A stretch of DNA of 64,000 nucleotides from an uncultured Odoribacter sp. (lineage in GTDB: Bacteria > Bacteroidota > Bacteroidia > Bacteroidales > Marinifilaceae). Numbering within the stretch: position 1 is the first letter of the stretch; every line of letters begins with the position of its first letter. Below, piece after piece: positions 44,470 to 53,804 of this stretch. The position numbers and the translations under genes were made by a program. The notes under the pieces are model-generated. The model searched no databases, was not told the DNA's origin, and worked only from the letters and a program-made list of their open reading frames with translations. Where the stretch lies: assembly GCA_900541415.1 (NCBI GenBank), contig UQJP01000017.1:1-64000 (forward strand), read 5' to 3'.

Positions 44470-46548
44470 TTATTTCAACCATTTATCCAGCCAGGCTTTA
44501 AAAGTACGTTGCCAAAGGATGCCATCCTGACATCCGGTTACCCAGTGACATTCTTCCGGGAAATATAAAAACTGGGCCGGGATGCCCCTCATTCTGGCTG
44601 CGTTAAAAGCTGCCATACCCTGCGACACGTCGATGCGGAAATCTTTCTGCCCGTGAATCACGAGAATAGGCGTGTCCCAATTTCCAACAAATAAGTCGGG
44701 AGAATTGGCATAGGTGCGTTGGGCGATCTTGTTATCTTTTTCCCAGGGCGCTCCCCCCATATCCCAATTGGCAAACCACATTTCCTCGGTGGTATTATAT
44801 TGCATTTTCAGATCGAAAATTCCACAATGAGAAATAAAAGCCTTAAAGCGTTTATCGTGGTGTCCGGCGAGATAGTATACCGAGTAACCGCCATAGGAAG
44901 CTCCCACGCATCCCAAACGGTTTTCATCGATATAAGGCTCTTTTTTGGCCTGATCGATGGCTGAAAAATAATCTTTGATGTTTTGTCCGGAATAATCACC
45001 GCTGATCTGTTCCAGCCATTCCTGTCCGAATCCCGGTAATCCCCGGCGATTGGGGGCTACGATAATGTAGCCGTTAGCAGCCATTTGCTGAAAGTTCCAG
45101 CGGTAGCTCCAAAACTGGCTGACGGTGCTTTGCGGGCCGCCCTCACAGTAGAGGAGGGCAGGATATTTTTTATTGGGGTCGAAATGGGGAGGATAGATCA
45201 TCCACACTAACATATCTTTGTTATCGGTGGTTTTAATCCAGCGCGATTCCACTTTTCCCATTGTCAGCTGGTCGAGCAACGATTTATTGACGAACGATAG
45301 TTCTTCATCTTTTCCGGTTGCCGGATCTACCTTATAGATTTCCGTAGGTTTGCTCATCGACTGCTTCGTTGCTATAAGCATGTTGCCGACCGGAGTTACA
45401 GAGGTGTAATTATGTACGCCTTCCGTGTGTTTCTTAATTTCTTGATTATCCAGATTAAGAGAATAAATTTCATCGGTAGCATGCCAGTCGGAAATGAACC
45501 AGATAGTGTTGGAGTCGCCCCAGGCCATCCCTTCGACATTCTGATCGAAACCTGCTGAGAAATCCCGTTTTTCCCCGGTGGATAAATCCATGATGTATAA
45601 ACGGTTTTTGTCGGCTTCATAGCCCTCGCGCTCCATGCTTTCCCAGGCCAGTAATTTGCCGTCCGGAGAGATTTTCGGATTCTTGTCATAACCCATCATC
45701 CCTTCCGTCAGGTTTTCGGTTTGCCCGTTGTCCGTATTGTAGGCATAAAGATCGGTGTTGGTGGATTCAGCGTAGTCTATACCGATTTTTTTACGACAAG
45801 TGTAAATCAGTTTCTTACTATCTTTTGTCCATGCCAGCTGTTCTGTTCCTCCCCAGGGACGCACCGGAGATTCCCAACGTTCGCCTTCCAATATATCTTT
45901 ACCGGAAGTGATTTGCCCGGAAGGGGTGTAATCTGCTATAAACAAATGGGTATAAGCGTCAACCCAATTGTTCCAGTGGCGGTAAAACTGGTCGTTGATG
46001 ATGCGCGCTTTTGCTTTGGGGAGGTCAGGATACATATCCTTTACCGTAGGTTCCAAAACTACGTCTTTCAGATAGACGATCTTTGACATATCCGGGGCAT
46101 ATACATAACCGTTGATGCCGTCTGTTATGTCTGTGATTTGCCGTTGATTCGTGCCGTCCGGGGACATTTCCCACAATTGGCCTTTAGCAAGGTAGGTGAT
46201 GTATTTACCGTCCGGTGTCCATCCGGCGTCCGATTCGTTATAATCGGTGTTCGTGAGCTGGATCGATTTTCCGTCGGCTAAGGTGAGCAGATACAAATCC
46301 GTATAGGCCCGGTCTTCTTCCTTGTTAAAATACGTGACGTCATATACGGCCTTGGTGCCGTCGGGGGAAACCTGTACACTTCCAATCCTGCCGAACGACC
46401 ATAGGATTTCGGGTGTCATTACATCGGATGCCAGTTTTTGTTCCGGGGTTTTATAGCCTTTCCCGTTCCCGGAATCCTCTGTTGTATTTTTATTATCGCA
46501 TGACATAAAGGATAATAATAATAAGGTGGGTAGTATAATCTTTTTCAT
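44470..46548 (-). CDS. S9 family prolyl oligopeptidase lipoprotein
   Basis: Exported serine peptidase of 692 residues, with a lipobox-type start (MKKIILPTLLLLSFMSCDN). The N-terminal half is a WD40/PD40-like propeller (repeats such as VQVSPDGTKAVYDVT and WTPDGKYITYLAKG). The C-terminal alpha/beta hydrolase domain has the nucleophile in GASYGGYSVYYLAG, the Asp in GQKDFRID and the His in EECHW. It resembles the DPP IV/acylaminoacyl peptidase branch and probably trims peptides from host protein in the periplasm. It is monocistronic. Confidence 0.92.
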   Translation of the reverse strand: MKKIILPTLLLLSFMSCDNKNTTEDSGNGKGYKTPEQKLASDVMTPEILWSFGRIGSVQVSPDGTKAVYDVTYFNKEEDRAYTDLYLLTLADGKSIQLTNTDYNESDAGWTPDGKYITYLAKGQLWEMSPDGTNQRQITDITDGINGYVYAPDMSKIVYLKDVVLEPTVKDMYPDLPKAKARIINDQFYRHWNNWVDAYTHLFIADYTPSGQITSGKDILEGERWESPVRPWGGTEQLAWTKDSKKLIYTCRKKIGIDYAESTNTDLYAYNTDNGQTENLTEGMMGYDKNPKISPDGKLLAWESMEREGYEADKNRLYIMDLSTGEKRDFSAGFDQNVEGMAWGDSNTIWFISDWHATDEIYSLNLDNQEIKKHTEGVHNYTSVTPVGNMLIATKQSMSKPTEIYKVDPATGKDEELSFVNKSLLDQLTMGKVESRWIKTTDNKDMLVWMIYPPHFDPNKKYPALLYCEGGPQSTVSQFWSYRWNFQQMAANGYIIVAPNRRGLPGFGQEWLEQISGDYSGQNIKDYFSAIDQAKKEPYIDENRLGCVGASYGGYSVYYLAGHHDKRFKAFISHCGIFDLKMQYNTTEEMWFANWDMGGAPWEKDNKIAQRTYANSPDLFVGNWDTPILVIHGQKDFRIDVSQGMAAFNAARMRGIPAQFLYFPEECHWVTGCQDGILWQRTFKAWLDKWLK

Positions 46549-46624
46549 CGTATAAAAAATATACCAATATACTATAAAGCCGATAAGAGATATAGTATAT
46601 TGGTAATTAAAACAGATCAGTTTA

Positions 46625-47689
46625 TCAATTTTCAGTTTCAGGGGTGGCCGATTTACCGCCTTTTTCCGGTTGCTCCGGAGTTTCTGTAATTCCGTTCATC
46701 GCTGCTACGATTTTTCCGCGCAGTTCTTCTGCCAATTCCGGATTATCCATCACTAACTGTTTAACAGTTTCGCGACCTTGTCCCAGCCTGTTTTCTCCGT
46801 AAGAGAACCAGCTTCCGCTTTTCTTAATCACGTTATAGTCAACTCCGAGATCGACAATTTCACCGGAAATAGAGATCCCTTCACCATACATGATGTCGAA
46901 TTCTGCTTTTTTGAATGGAGGTGCAACCTTGTTTTTCACCACTTTGACACGGGTGTGGTTACCTAAAATTTCTTCACCGTCTTTGATCGGGCCGATCTTG
47001 CGGATGTCCAGACGAACAGAAGCATAGAATTTCAAGGCGTTACCTCCGGTTGTCGTTTCGGGATTTCCGAACATAACACCGATCTTGTCGCGTAATTGGT
47101 TGATGAAGATGCAACAAGTATTGGTCTTACTGATTGTTCCCGTCAATTTTCTCAAAGCCTGAGACATCAACCGAGCCTGTAACCCCATCACGCTTCCTCC
47201 CATATCGCCTTCGATTTCAGCTTTCGGGGTGAGTGCGGCCACGGAGTCGATCACAATGATGTCAATGGCCGAAGAACGGATTAACTGTTCGGCAATCTCT
47301 AATGCCTGTTCTCCGTTGTCCGGCTGGGAAATAAACAGGTTTTCCACATCTACGCCTAATTTTTCCGCATACGCGCGGTCGAATGCGTGTTCTGCATCGA
47401 TGATCGCTGCAATGCCGCCTTGTTTCTGTGCTTCGGCAATTGCATGAATTGCTAAAGTTGTTTTTCCTGATGATTCCGGACCGTAGATTTCGATCACACG
47501 GCCTTTCGGATAACCGCCTACGCCCAATGCTTTATCGAGCGCGATGGAGCCTGAAGGAATAACCGGAATATTTTCCACCTGATTGTCGCCAAGTTTCATG
47601 ATACTTCCTTTTCCGAAGTTCTTTTCAATCTTGTCGAGTGTCAGTTGGAGTGCTTTTAATTTTTCCAGATTCGTTTCTTTTGAAGCCAT
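46625..47689 (-). CDS. recA: Recombinase A (RecA)
   Basis: RecA recombinase of 354 residues, full length. It forms filaments on single-stranded DNA, drives strand exchange and triggers LexA cleavage. Walker A is GPESSGKTT (70-78), the Walker-B-like [12 protein letters not shown] follows, and the DNA-binding loops include [15 protein letters not shown] and [17 protein letters not shown]. The C-terminus is acidic and low-complexity. No LexA box or TAnnTTTG could be found in the 113-bp upstream gap. Confidence 0.98.
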   Translation of the reverse strand: MASKETNLEKLKALQLTLDKIEKNFGKGSIMKLGDNQVENIPVIPSGSIALDKALGVGGYPKGRVIEIYGPESSGKTTLAIHAIAEAQKQGGIAAIIDAEHAFDRAYAEKLGVDVENLFISQPDNGEQALEIAEQLIRSSAIDIIVIDSVAALTPKAEIEGDMGGSVMGLQARLMSQALRKLTGTISKTNTCCIFINQLRDKIGVMFGNPETTTGGNALKFYASVRLDIRKIGPIKDGEEILGNHTRVKVVKNKVAPPFKKAEFDIMYGEGISISGEIVDLGVDYNVIKKSGSWFSYGENRLGQGRETVKQLVMDNPELAEELRGKIVAAMNGITETPEQPEKGGKSATPETEN

Positions 47690-47802
47690 ATTACTTAGAT
47701 TAAAATTTATTCATTGATATTTCACACAAGTTCCTTTCCCTGTCCGCGCGAGTATACAATATTTACTTTCGTATGAATCGTAGTTGGACGGCAAGCGAGG
47801 GG

Positions 47803-48249
47803 TTACAGTATTTGTGCTGTCGGGTTTTTAGTATCTACTTTGGTGATTACTTTCGTAATGATTCCTTGTTCAATGAGGAAGGTGGTACGCAATACCCCCA
47901 TGTATTTCCGTCCGTACATCGATTTTTCCGCCCATACGCCGTAGGCTTGCAGAATGATTTTATCGGTATCGGCAATAAGATTGAAAGCCAAATTATATTT
48001 GGCTATAAATTTTTGGTGTGAAGAGGCAGGGTCGGGACTAACACCTACCACTTCGTAGCCTTTTTCCGTCAAAGCCGAATAATTATCGTTCAAATTACAG
48101 GCTTCTGCCGTACAGCCAGCAGTATTATCTTTCGGATAAAAGTAAAGAATCAGTTTTTTATTTTTAAAATCGTCCAGCGATATTTCTTTTCCGTTTTGGT
48201 TGATGCCTTTGAAAAAAGGCGCTTTATCACCTTCTTTTAGTGGTGTCAT
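47803..48249 (-). CDS. bcp: Thiol peroxidase (Bcp/PrxQ type)
   Basis: Peroxiredoxin of 148 residues of the Bcp/PrxQ class. The catalytic Cys pair is in DNTAGCTAEACNLND (peroxidatic C46, resolving C51), the spacing typical of this class. It reduces hydrogen and organic peroxides in the cytoplasm using thioredoxin. It lies 113 bp upstream of recA on the same strand and may be separate or cotranscribed. Confidence 0.93.
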   Translation of the reverse strand: MTPLKEGDKAPFFKGINQNGKEISLDDFKNKKLILYFYPKDNTAGCTAEACNLNDNYSALTEKGYEVVGVSPDPASSHQKFIAKYNLAFNLIADTDKIILQAYGVWAEKSMYGRKYMGVLRTTFLIEQGIITKVITKVDTKNPTAQIL

Positions 48250-48419
48250 AAAATAGTTTTAGTTTTATTGGGTTTATATGCCTTTCTTCAAAATGAGAAA
48301 ACAGGCTCTTTCTACAAAAGTAGGAATATTTTGTAGAATACCGATGGATTTTAAGTCTTAATTCATGGATGATTTGTTATAAAATTTAGCTCTTTGTGTG
48401 TCAGGTTATTGATGTGATT

Positions 48420-50042
48420 TTAATATTGGGCTTCAACTTTTTTCCAGGAAATGTTTATCATTTTACGGGCAATCAGGTAGATAATTCCCCAGCAAACGGG
48501 TAAGGTAATCCAGGTGCCATAAGGCAATAAAGTGAGTGTGAAATGCACCACCGCTATCACGCCCAAAAATGCCATAAGCATAAACATTTTAAAAACCTGC
48601 GATTGAGGAGTATCCTGTTCTTTGGAAAAAGGAAATAGTAATCCGGCCAGCCTGAAATAAATCAGGGAAAAAAGGGTGCAAAAGCTGAATATCAATAATA
48701 GGTCTACAATTACTTTTATACCTGTCAATCCTATATACACCAAGGCGAAAACGAGGAAAATAGGGACAAAGTATTTTATATATATGGCTTTAAAACACCC
48801 CATGAGAAATTGTCCGGGTTGTGCCAGAGGTTTGGATTGGTATAGCCATAATTTATTCCCCTTGTCGGTTAGTCCCAGCGAAGGAATCGTGATGGCTGCA
48901 AGCAGGGGAAGCATATAGAGAGGAATTAACATCGGAAAAAGAACCTCTTTTGTATGCGAGTGGGTATATGCCTGATAAATGGCCATACAGTTAGGGACGA
49001 TGATGCAGACGAACATGGGAAGAATGGCCTGCCTGAAGTTTAAAGTTCTGTCGGTCAGTACCCAGGTTAGAGTGAAGCCTGAATTTTGTAGGGGATTACG
49101 GGTGAACCAGCCTGCCAGGAGGCTGGTGTATTTACTTTTGGGCTTCAAGACCTGTCCCGCTGTTTCTGTTTCTATTTGTGCCACCTTTTGATTTAATGAC
49201 GAGCTGAAATAAGTGATAGTTAGTATAAATAGCAACAAACTAATGCCTATCCCCATGCCTCCCAGTATGGCCGTGTAGTAGGTGGGATAGAGGAAAAATT
49301 CTGTTATGGCCGTATAATAGGCAGGAGGAGTGAAATACATCCACAGCGGGAGAGCTGCCGTAAAATCAATGGCAATCTGTGAGCTACTTTTAGCAAAGAA
49401 TTGATAGCTGAAAACCAATAAGGCGACTAATATTACTTGTACATAGCTGATTACCTTTTGGAAATTTTTTACCGGAGCATATTGCATGATCGCTACATAG
49501 AATATATTGGCAAGAAGAAGTGAAAAAATGGTATTGAAAATTACTCCGACGATAAATAAAATCCCGGTTAAAATTCCCTGCCAAACGGTGACAATCACAA
49601 AAGGAATGATCGATAGGCACATGGTAATGAAAAGAATATGCACAAGCATGGATACAATCCGGGCCGATTGAATGGTTTTAGACGCTACCGGCAGCCGCTG
49701 CAATATTTCGTTATCATTTTTATTGAATAACAATTGGGAATATTCAGAAAGGAAATTGATAAATACGGTGAAGCACAGCAGGGAATGAAAGAGTAGCAGT
49801 GCACTCGGCAAAGAAGACGTCCGTAAAGCAAAGAAGAAAAGGAGGGGGCCCGTGAGGCTCATGATAATTCCTTGCTTGAGCATCGTATTGTTGGCATTTT
49901 GTTTGCCGTTTTGTTTTTTCTCGATCCTGTTATTGACCGTCAGCTTGGCCGTAACAATGGAGTTCATTTGCTTATAGTCGATGCCTAAACGGCTAAAAAG
50001 AGGGCGGAAAATATTTAATATAAGTAAGATTGCTTTAATCAT
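48420..50042 (-). CDS. ABC-2-type exporter permease
   Basis: Membrane protein of 540 residues from the ATG at 50042 (a TTG at 50066 would add eight residues inside the upstream gene). Around twelve hydrophobic helices are spaced along the chain with a polar loop near the middle, and the sequence has no similarity to FtsX-type permeases. It is best described as an ABC-2-type permease working with the ATPase whose stop overlaps its start by 8 bases. The substrate is unknown. Several aromatic and Lys-rich loops lie in the cytoplasm. Confidence 0.78.
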   Translation of the reverse strand: MIKAILLILNIFRPLFSRLGIDYKQMNSIVTAKLTVNNRIEKKQNGKQNANNTMLKQGIIMSLTGPLLFFFALRTSSLPSALLLFHSLLCFTVFINFLSEYSQLLFNKNDNEILQRLPVASKTIQSARIVSMLVHILFITMCLSIIPFVIVTVWQGILTGILFIVGVIFNTIFSLLLANIFYVAIMQYAPVKNFQKVISYVQVILVALLVFSYQFFAKSSSQIAIDFTAALPLWMYFTPPAYYTAITEFFLYPTYYTAILGGMGIGISLLLFILTITYFSSSLNQKVAQIETETAGQVLKPKSKYTSLLAGWFTRNPLQNSGFTLTWVLTDRTLNFRQAILPMFVCIIVPNCMAIYQAYTHSHTKEVLFPMLIPLYMLPLLAAITIPSLGLTDKGNKLWLYQSKPLAQPGQFLMGCFKAIYIKYFVPIFLVFALVYIGLTGIKVIVDLLLIFSFCTLFSLIYFRLAGLLFPFSKEQDTPQSQVFKMFMLMAFLGVIAVVHFTLTLLPYGTWITLPVCWGIIYLIARKMINISWKKVEAQY

Positions 50043-50835
50043 TTTCTTTCTTTTCAAATGCGTCAATAATTTGTTCGGTTTTATCCGGCATGTCAGCCCC
50101 TCCGGTAAGCTTAGAGAAAAACATTTCCAATGAGGAGGCGTCGGCTTGTGCTTTCAGGGCTTCGACCGTACCGTCGGCTACAATGATCCCATTGTTTAAT
50201 AAAATAATCCTGCTGGCTATTTTTTCAACGACATCCATTAAATGGGAACAGTAGAAAATGGTTTTTCCTTCTTTCACCAATTGCGACATGATTTCTTTCA
50301 CAATAATGACAGCATTGGCATCCAGCCCATTCAGAGGCTCGTCCATAAAGATCAGGTCGGGGTTATGGAGCAAGCCTGAAATGATATGGATTTTTTGTTT
50401 CATACCTTTTGAAAAACTGATAATCCTTTGATTGGCCTGTGAAGACATTTCAAATAACGACAAAAGACGCTGGGCTTTCTCCCTGGCCAGGGAAACAGGC
50501 ATTCCGTAAAGCGTTCCGATGAATTCCAGATACTCCATAGGGCTTAGCTGCTCATACATGACAGCGTTTTCCGGTATATAACCGATGCGCTGTTTGATTT
50601 CCAGATTATGGGTTTTCAGGTCGTAGCCTAAAATACGAGCCTCTCCCTCGAAATCCTGTAACAAGCCACATAATATTTTGACCGTGGTCGACTTTCCGGC
50701 TCCATTGCTTCCTAAATATCCGATAATTTCTCCGGCATGGATATTCAGGTCGATACCTTTCAGGACTTCAAGCTGTTCGCTTCCTTTTTGATAATTTTTT
50801 TTGAGATTTACAGTCTGGATAATAAGATCGTTCAT
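50035..50835 (-). CDS. ABC exporter ATPase
   Basis: ABC ATPase of 266 residues. Walker A GSNGAGKST, signature ISFSKGMKQKIH (the SxGMKQ form of the drug/lantibiotic-type exporters), Walker B LIFMDEPLNGLD, and switch His in YCSHLMDVVEKIA. This subfamily pairs with ABC-2 permeases, such as the one encoded directly downstream, and often exports lipids, antibiotics or surface molecules. The gene is first of a two-gene operon. Confidence 0.92.
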   Translation of the reverse strand: MNDLIIQTVNLKKNYQKGSEQLEVLKGIDLNIHAGEIIGYLGSNGAGKSTTVKILCGLLQDFEGEARILGYDLKTHNLEIKQRIGYIPENAVMYEQLSPMEYLEFIGTLYGMPVSLAREKAQRLLSLFEMSSQANQRIISFSKGMKQKIHIISGLLHNPDLIFMDEPLNGLDANAVIIVKEIMSQLVKEGKTIFYCSHLMDVVEKIASRIILLNNGIIVADGTVEALKAQADASSLEMFFSKLTGGADMPDKTEQIIDAFEKKEND

Positions 50836-51040
50836 GAAGTATAAGTTTATAGATGGTTTAAAATTAAATATTTTTTTGGATTTATTTGTATTTGAGGACG
50901 TATTTTAATCAATGGCAGAGAAATAGCAGGGAGAAAAGCTATAGGAAAACAGTCTGAAAATATTTTTATTCAGGCAGGAATTTGTATCTTTGACAAAATA
51001 AATTGATGGTAAATAAAAATGTTATAAATTTTATTGATGT

Positions 51041-51355
51041 ATGGGTTTTATCGAGACATATAATTTAACTGGACTATTGATAGGTATATGTACTTTTCTG
51101 ATTATCGGACTATTTCATCCGGTGGTCGTTAAATGTGAGTATTATTTTGGAACCCGCTGCTGGTGGGTGTTTTTAGTGTTGGGTTTTATCGGGATAGGAG
51201 CGGCTTTATGGATTCACCAGGTATTATGGTCGTCTATCTTCGGTGTGTTTGCCTTTTCTTCGTTTTGGACTATTTTAGAAATATTTGAACAAAAAGGAAG
51301 AGTGAAAAAGGGATGGTTTCCCATGAATCCTAAAAGAAAGAATGAGTATGAATGA
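51041..51355 (+). CDS. DUF4491 membrane protein
   Basis: Small membrane protein of 104 residues. GLLIGICTFLIIGLFHPVVV, then YYFGTRCWWVFLVLG, and a C-terminal FEQKGRVKKGWFPMNPKRK are the conserved pattern of DUF4491, three helices with a Lys/Arg tail inside. The function is unknown. Its stop overlaps the start of the thioesterase gene by 14 bases, so they are coupled. Confidence 0.85.
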   Translation: MGFIETYNLTGLLIGICTFLIIGLFHPVVVKCEYYFGTRCWWVFLVLGFIGIGAALWIHQVLWSSIFGVFAFSSFWTILEIFEQKGRVKKGWFPMNPKRKNEYE

Positions 51356-51761
51356 AACAGACAATTTAAAACGGCTCAATGAATTTTGCCGGAATTCACT
51401 GGTTGAGCATTTAGGGATAGAATATACGGCAATGGGAGAGGGCTGGATAGAAGCCCGGATGCCGATAGACCACCGGACTTGCCGCCCGGACGGGCTTTTG
51501 CACGGGGGAGCCAATATGGCATTGGCAGAAACTATAGGAGGGGTTATCAGTGCAATTACTTTGCCGGAGAACGAGGCATTTAAAGCGTTCGGCATCGAGA
51601 TAAACGGCAATCATATGAAACAGGCAAAGGGACGTTATGTGGTGGCCAGGGGAACATTTATCCATAAGGGCAGGACTACCCATGTGGTGAATGTCGAAAT
51701 CCGGGATGAATTCGGAAACTTGGTGACGATTAGCCGGGTGACGAACATCATTACGGAGTGA
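51342..51761 (+). CDS. PaaI-type hotdog thioesterase
   Basis: Hotdog-fold acyl-CoA thioesterase of 139 residues. The motif LLHGGANMALAETIGG is the PaaI/YdiI-type active-site region, where the Glu in ALAE is the expected general base. GIEINGNHMKQAKG follows. Relatives hydrolyse aryl-CoA, including 1,4-dihydroxy-2-naphthoyl-CoA in menaquinone synthesis, and that is a plausible role in an anaerobe, but no men genes are beside it. An ATG at 51348 is an alternative start. Confidence 0.85.
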   Translation: MSMNETDNLKRLNEFCRNSLVEHLGIEYTAMGEGWIEARMPIDHRTCRPDGLLHGGANMALAETIGGVISAITLPENEAFKAFGIEINGNHMKQAKGRYVVARGTFIHKGRTTHVVNVEIRDEFGNLVTISRVTNIITE

Positions 51762-51836
51762 ATCTGTGAAGTTTACATTTATTCCGGGGGGCGGTCGTAA
51801 AATACGAAATAAAACCACTGGAACTTGAGGTATAAA

Positions 51837-51875
51837 AATTCACCCTCTGAAAAATCGATTTTCAGAGGGTGAATT
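51837..51875. terminator. Bidirectional terminator between thioesterase and tpx
   Basis: Perfect 17-bp arms AATTCACCCTCTGAAAA and its complement around ATCGA. It lies between two convergent genes. Confidence 0.92.
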
Positions 51876-51897
51876 TGTTTTAGAGTCTATTTCTGTA

Positions 51898-52401
51898 TTA
51901 TTTTTTCAGAACAGCTAAAGCGGCTTCATAATTGGGCTCTGTGGTAATTTCCGGCACTAATTCTTCATGAATCACTTTTCCTTTTTCGTCCAGAACAATG
52001 ACAGCTCTTGCCAATAGTCCGGCCAAAGCCCCGTCGGTGATTGCTACGCCATAATCTTCCCCGAATTTCGGATTGCGGAAAGCCGATAGCGGAATAAGGT
52101 TATTGATTCCTTCGGTGGTACAAAAACGGGCATGAGCGAAAGGAAGGTCTTTTGAGATAGCCAGCACAACTGTGTTCGCCATTTCGGCAGCCATCGTGTT
52201 GAATTTACGCACCGACATCGCGCATACCTTTGTGTCGAGGCTGGGGAAAATATTTAATACCACCCGTTTACCTTTTAATTCCTGGAGTGATAATTCACTC
52301 AAATCGCTTTTAACCAATGTGAAAGCAGGCGCTTCACTGCCGATTGCCGGAAATGTGCCTTTTAAATTTACTTTATTTCCTCCTAACGTTACTGTTGCCA
52401 T
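51898..52401 (-). CDS. tpx: Thiol peroxidase (Tpx)
   Basis: Atypical 2-Cys peroxiredoxin of 167 residues. The peroxidatic Cys is C60 in [10 protein letters not shown] and the resolving one C94 in ARFCTTEG, the wide spacing that separates Tpx from Bcp. It reduces hydrogen and alkyl peroxides using thioredoxin in the cytoplasm. The ATG at 52401 starts [13 protein letters not shown], the usual N-terminus. The ORF continues further upstream to 52434, but that would add a hydrophobic extension not expected in Tpx. Confidence 0.95.
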   Translation of the reverse strand: MATVTLGGNKVNLKGTFPAIGSEAPAFTLVKSDLSELSLQELKGKRVVLNIFPSLDTKVCAMSVRKFNTMAAEMANTVVLAISKDLPFAHARFCTTEGINNLIPLSAFRNPKFGEDYGVAITDGALAGLLARAVIVLDEKGKVIHEELVPEITTEPNYEAALAVLKK

Positions 52402-52629
52402 AATCATTATATTTAAAAGAGTTATCAATGTCATAATTCAATGTTTTATGTTGCAAGTTACTATAAACTTTCTTTCGTGTCAAATCGATAATTTCTATTC
52501 TACGATAGGGATTGTTTATAGTTTCATTTGGGCCGGGGAAGGAGGGATAGGTTTGAAAGGCCGGAGAAAAAAATGCGGGATGAACAGCTCGTGGCCATTC
52601 ATCCCGTTTATAAAGTAAACCGATGCTTG

Positions 52630-53742
52630 TTATTCGGCGTTTTGGTAACCCCATTGTTTTAAGGCGAATCCCCAGTTTTTTTCCACTAACTCTACCGTTC
52701 GCGGATCATATTGATAGGCATTCTTTTTATATCCTTTCTTCTTGTCCAGGTATTTTCTGATTGCAGGCTCTGCTTCTTTAAATCCCGGCAATGAAAGAGT
52801 TTCATAGATTTTTTGTGTCATTTCCAGCGCATTGCTTTCAAAGTCCTCAAACTTAATTTCAATCAGATTGCCTGCCGGGATCAGTTTTTTATCCTCTTCA
52901 TATTTCTGATACAAACGCTGATAAGTTTCAAGGATATTGGATTCAATGTGCTTGTTTGAAATGTTTTGTAATTTCAGCGGCTGTATAGTGTTGGTGAAAA
53001 AACTGCGGGTAGATTCGAATACGGTATAGGGATTACGCATCAGGTAGATGAACTTCGCATTGGGGAACATTTCCAGAATTTCTTTAACCCTTCCGGTGTG
53101 GGGAGGATTTTTGGAAAGGAATTGTGTGCCTTTCGTGTTCCACAATGAGATTTTTATCAATTTCAGGAACGTTTCTTTAAATGTCCTGATTTCTTCATCG
53201 GTGGCGGTTTTCATGATGAGATACTTATCACAATATTCTAAGGTGTTTTTAGGTAAAAACCAGAAATTATAATAGGTATAAGGCATCATGTTCGACAAGG
53301 CGAATTCTTCTTCCTGAGGCAGGTCGACGCTCAGTTCCATATTGTCGGTGGGGCGCTTATCGGGCATTAACCACGCCATCGTCTTTTTAAAGAAAGGCTG
53401 TCCCCATAACATCAAATGAGGAAATACCGTTTGATAGGTGGTGGTGTAGCCAAAATGTTTATCGAGTGCCAGCACATTATGCACGAAAGTGGTTCCGCTA
53501 CGCCAATGCCCTAAGATAAATACAGGCTCCATATTTATGGCCTGTTCTTTGAGACGTTTGTTATACCTTCTTTCCTCGATAGGTTTCAGGGTACTCAACA
53601 AACGGCATATTGTTTTGGTCAGGAAATATTTGGTACGATAACCCTTGTCGATGGTTTGTCCCTGGGTGATCCCTTTAAAGGTGGCCCAGTCGGCACCTAC
53701 CAACGTATTTACCGGTAATTTTTGAAATTCTAAAAGCCCCAT
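52630..53742 (-). CDS. Sulfotransferase, PAPS-dependent (Sulfotransfer_3-like)
   Basis: Sulfotransferase of 370 residues. FILGHWRSGTTFVHNVL holds the 5'-PAPS phosphate loop (RSGTTF, 81-86). LMRNPYTVFESTRSFF further on is the 3'-PAPS motif. The rest, including FPHLMLWGQPFF and KTLEYCDKYL-like stretches, is not typical of the protein or carbohydrate sulfotransferases I know. It ends the cysQ-cysC-cysD-cysN run, so PAPS made upstream is probably its donor. In Bacteroides thetaiotaomicron a sulfotransferase in a similar PAPS cluster sulfonates steroids, and that is a possible function here. Confidence 0.85.
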   Translation of the reverse strand: MGLLEFQKLPVNTLVGADWATFKGITQGQTIDKGYRTKYFLTKTICRLLSTLKPIEERRYNKRLKEQAINMEPVFILGHWRSGTTFVHNVLALDKHFGYTTTYQTVFPHLMLWGQPFFKKTMAWLMPDKRPTDNMELSVDLPQEEEFALSNMMPYTYYNFWFLPKNTLEYCDKYLIMKTATDEEIRTFKETFLKLIKISLWNTKGTQFLSKNPPHTGRVKEILEMFPNAKFIYLMRNPYTVFESTRSFFTNTIQPLKLQNISNKHIESNILETYQRLYQKYEEDKKLIPAGNLIEIKFEDFESNALEMTQKIYETLSLPGFKEAEPAIRKYLDKKKGYKKNAYQYDPRTVELVEKNWGFALKQWGYQNAE

Positions 53743-53804
53743 GCGTATAATATTAAAAATGAAGGATGAAATATCATGTTTATTTCATCCTTTCGTTTTT
53801 ATTG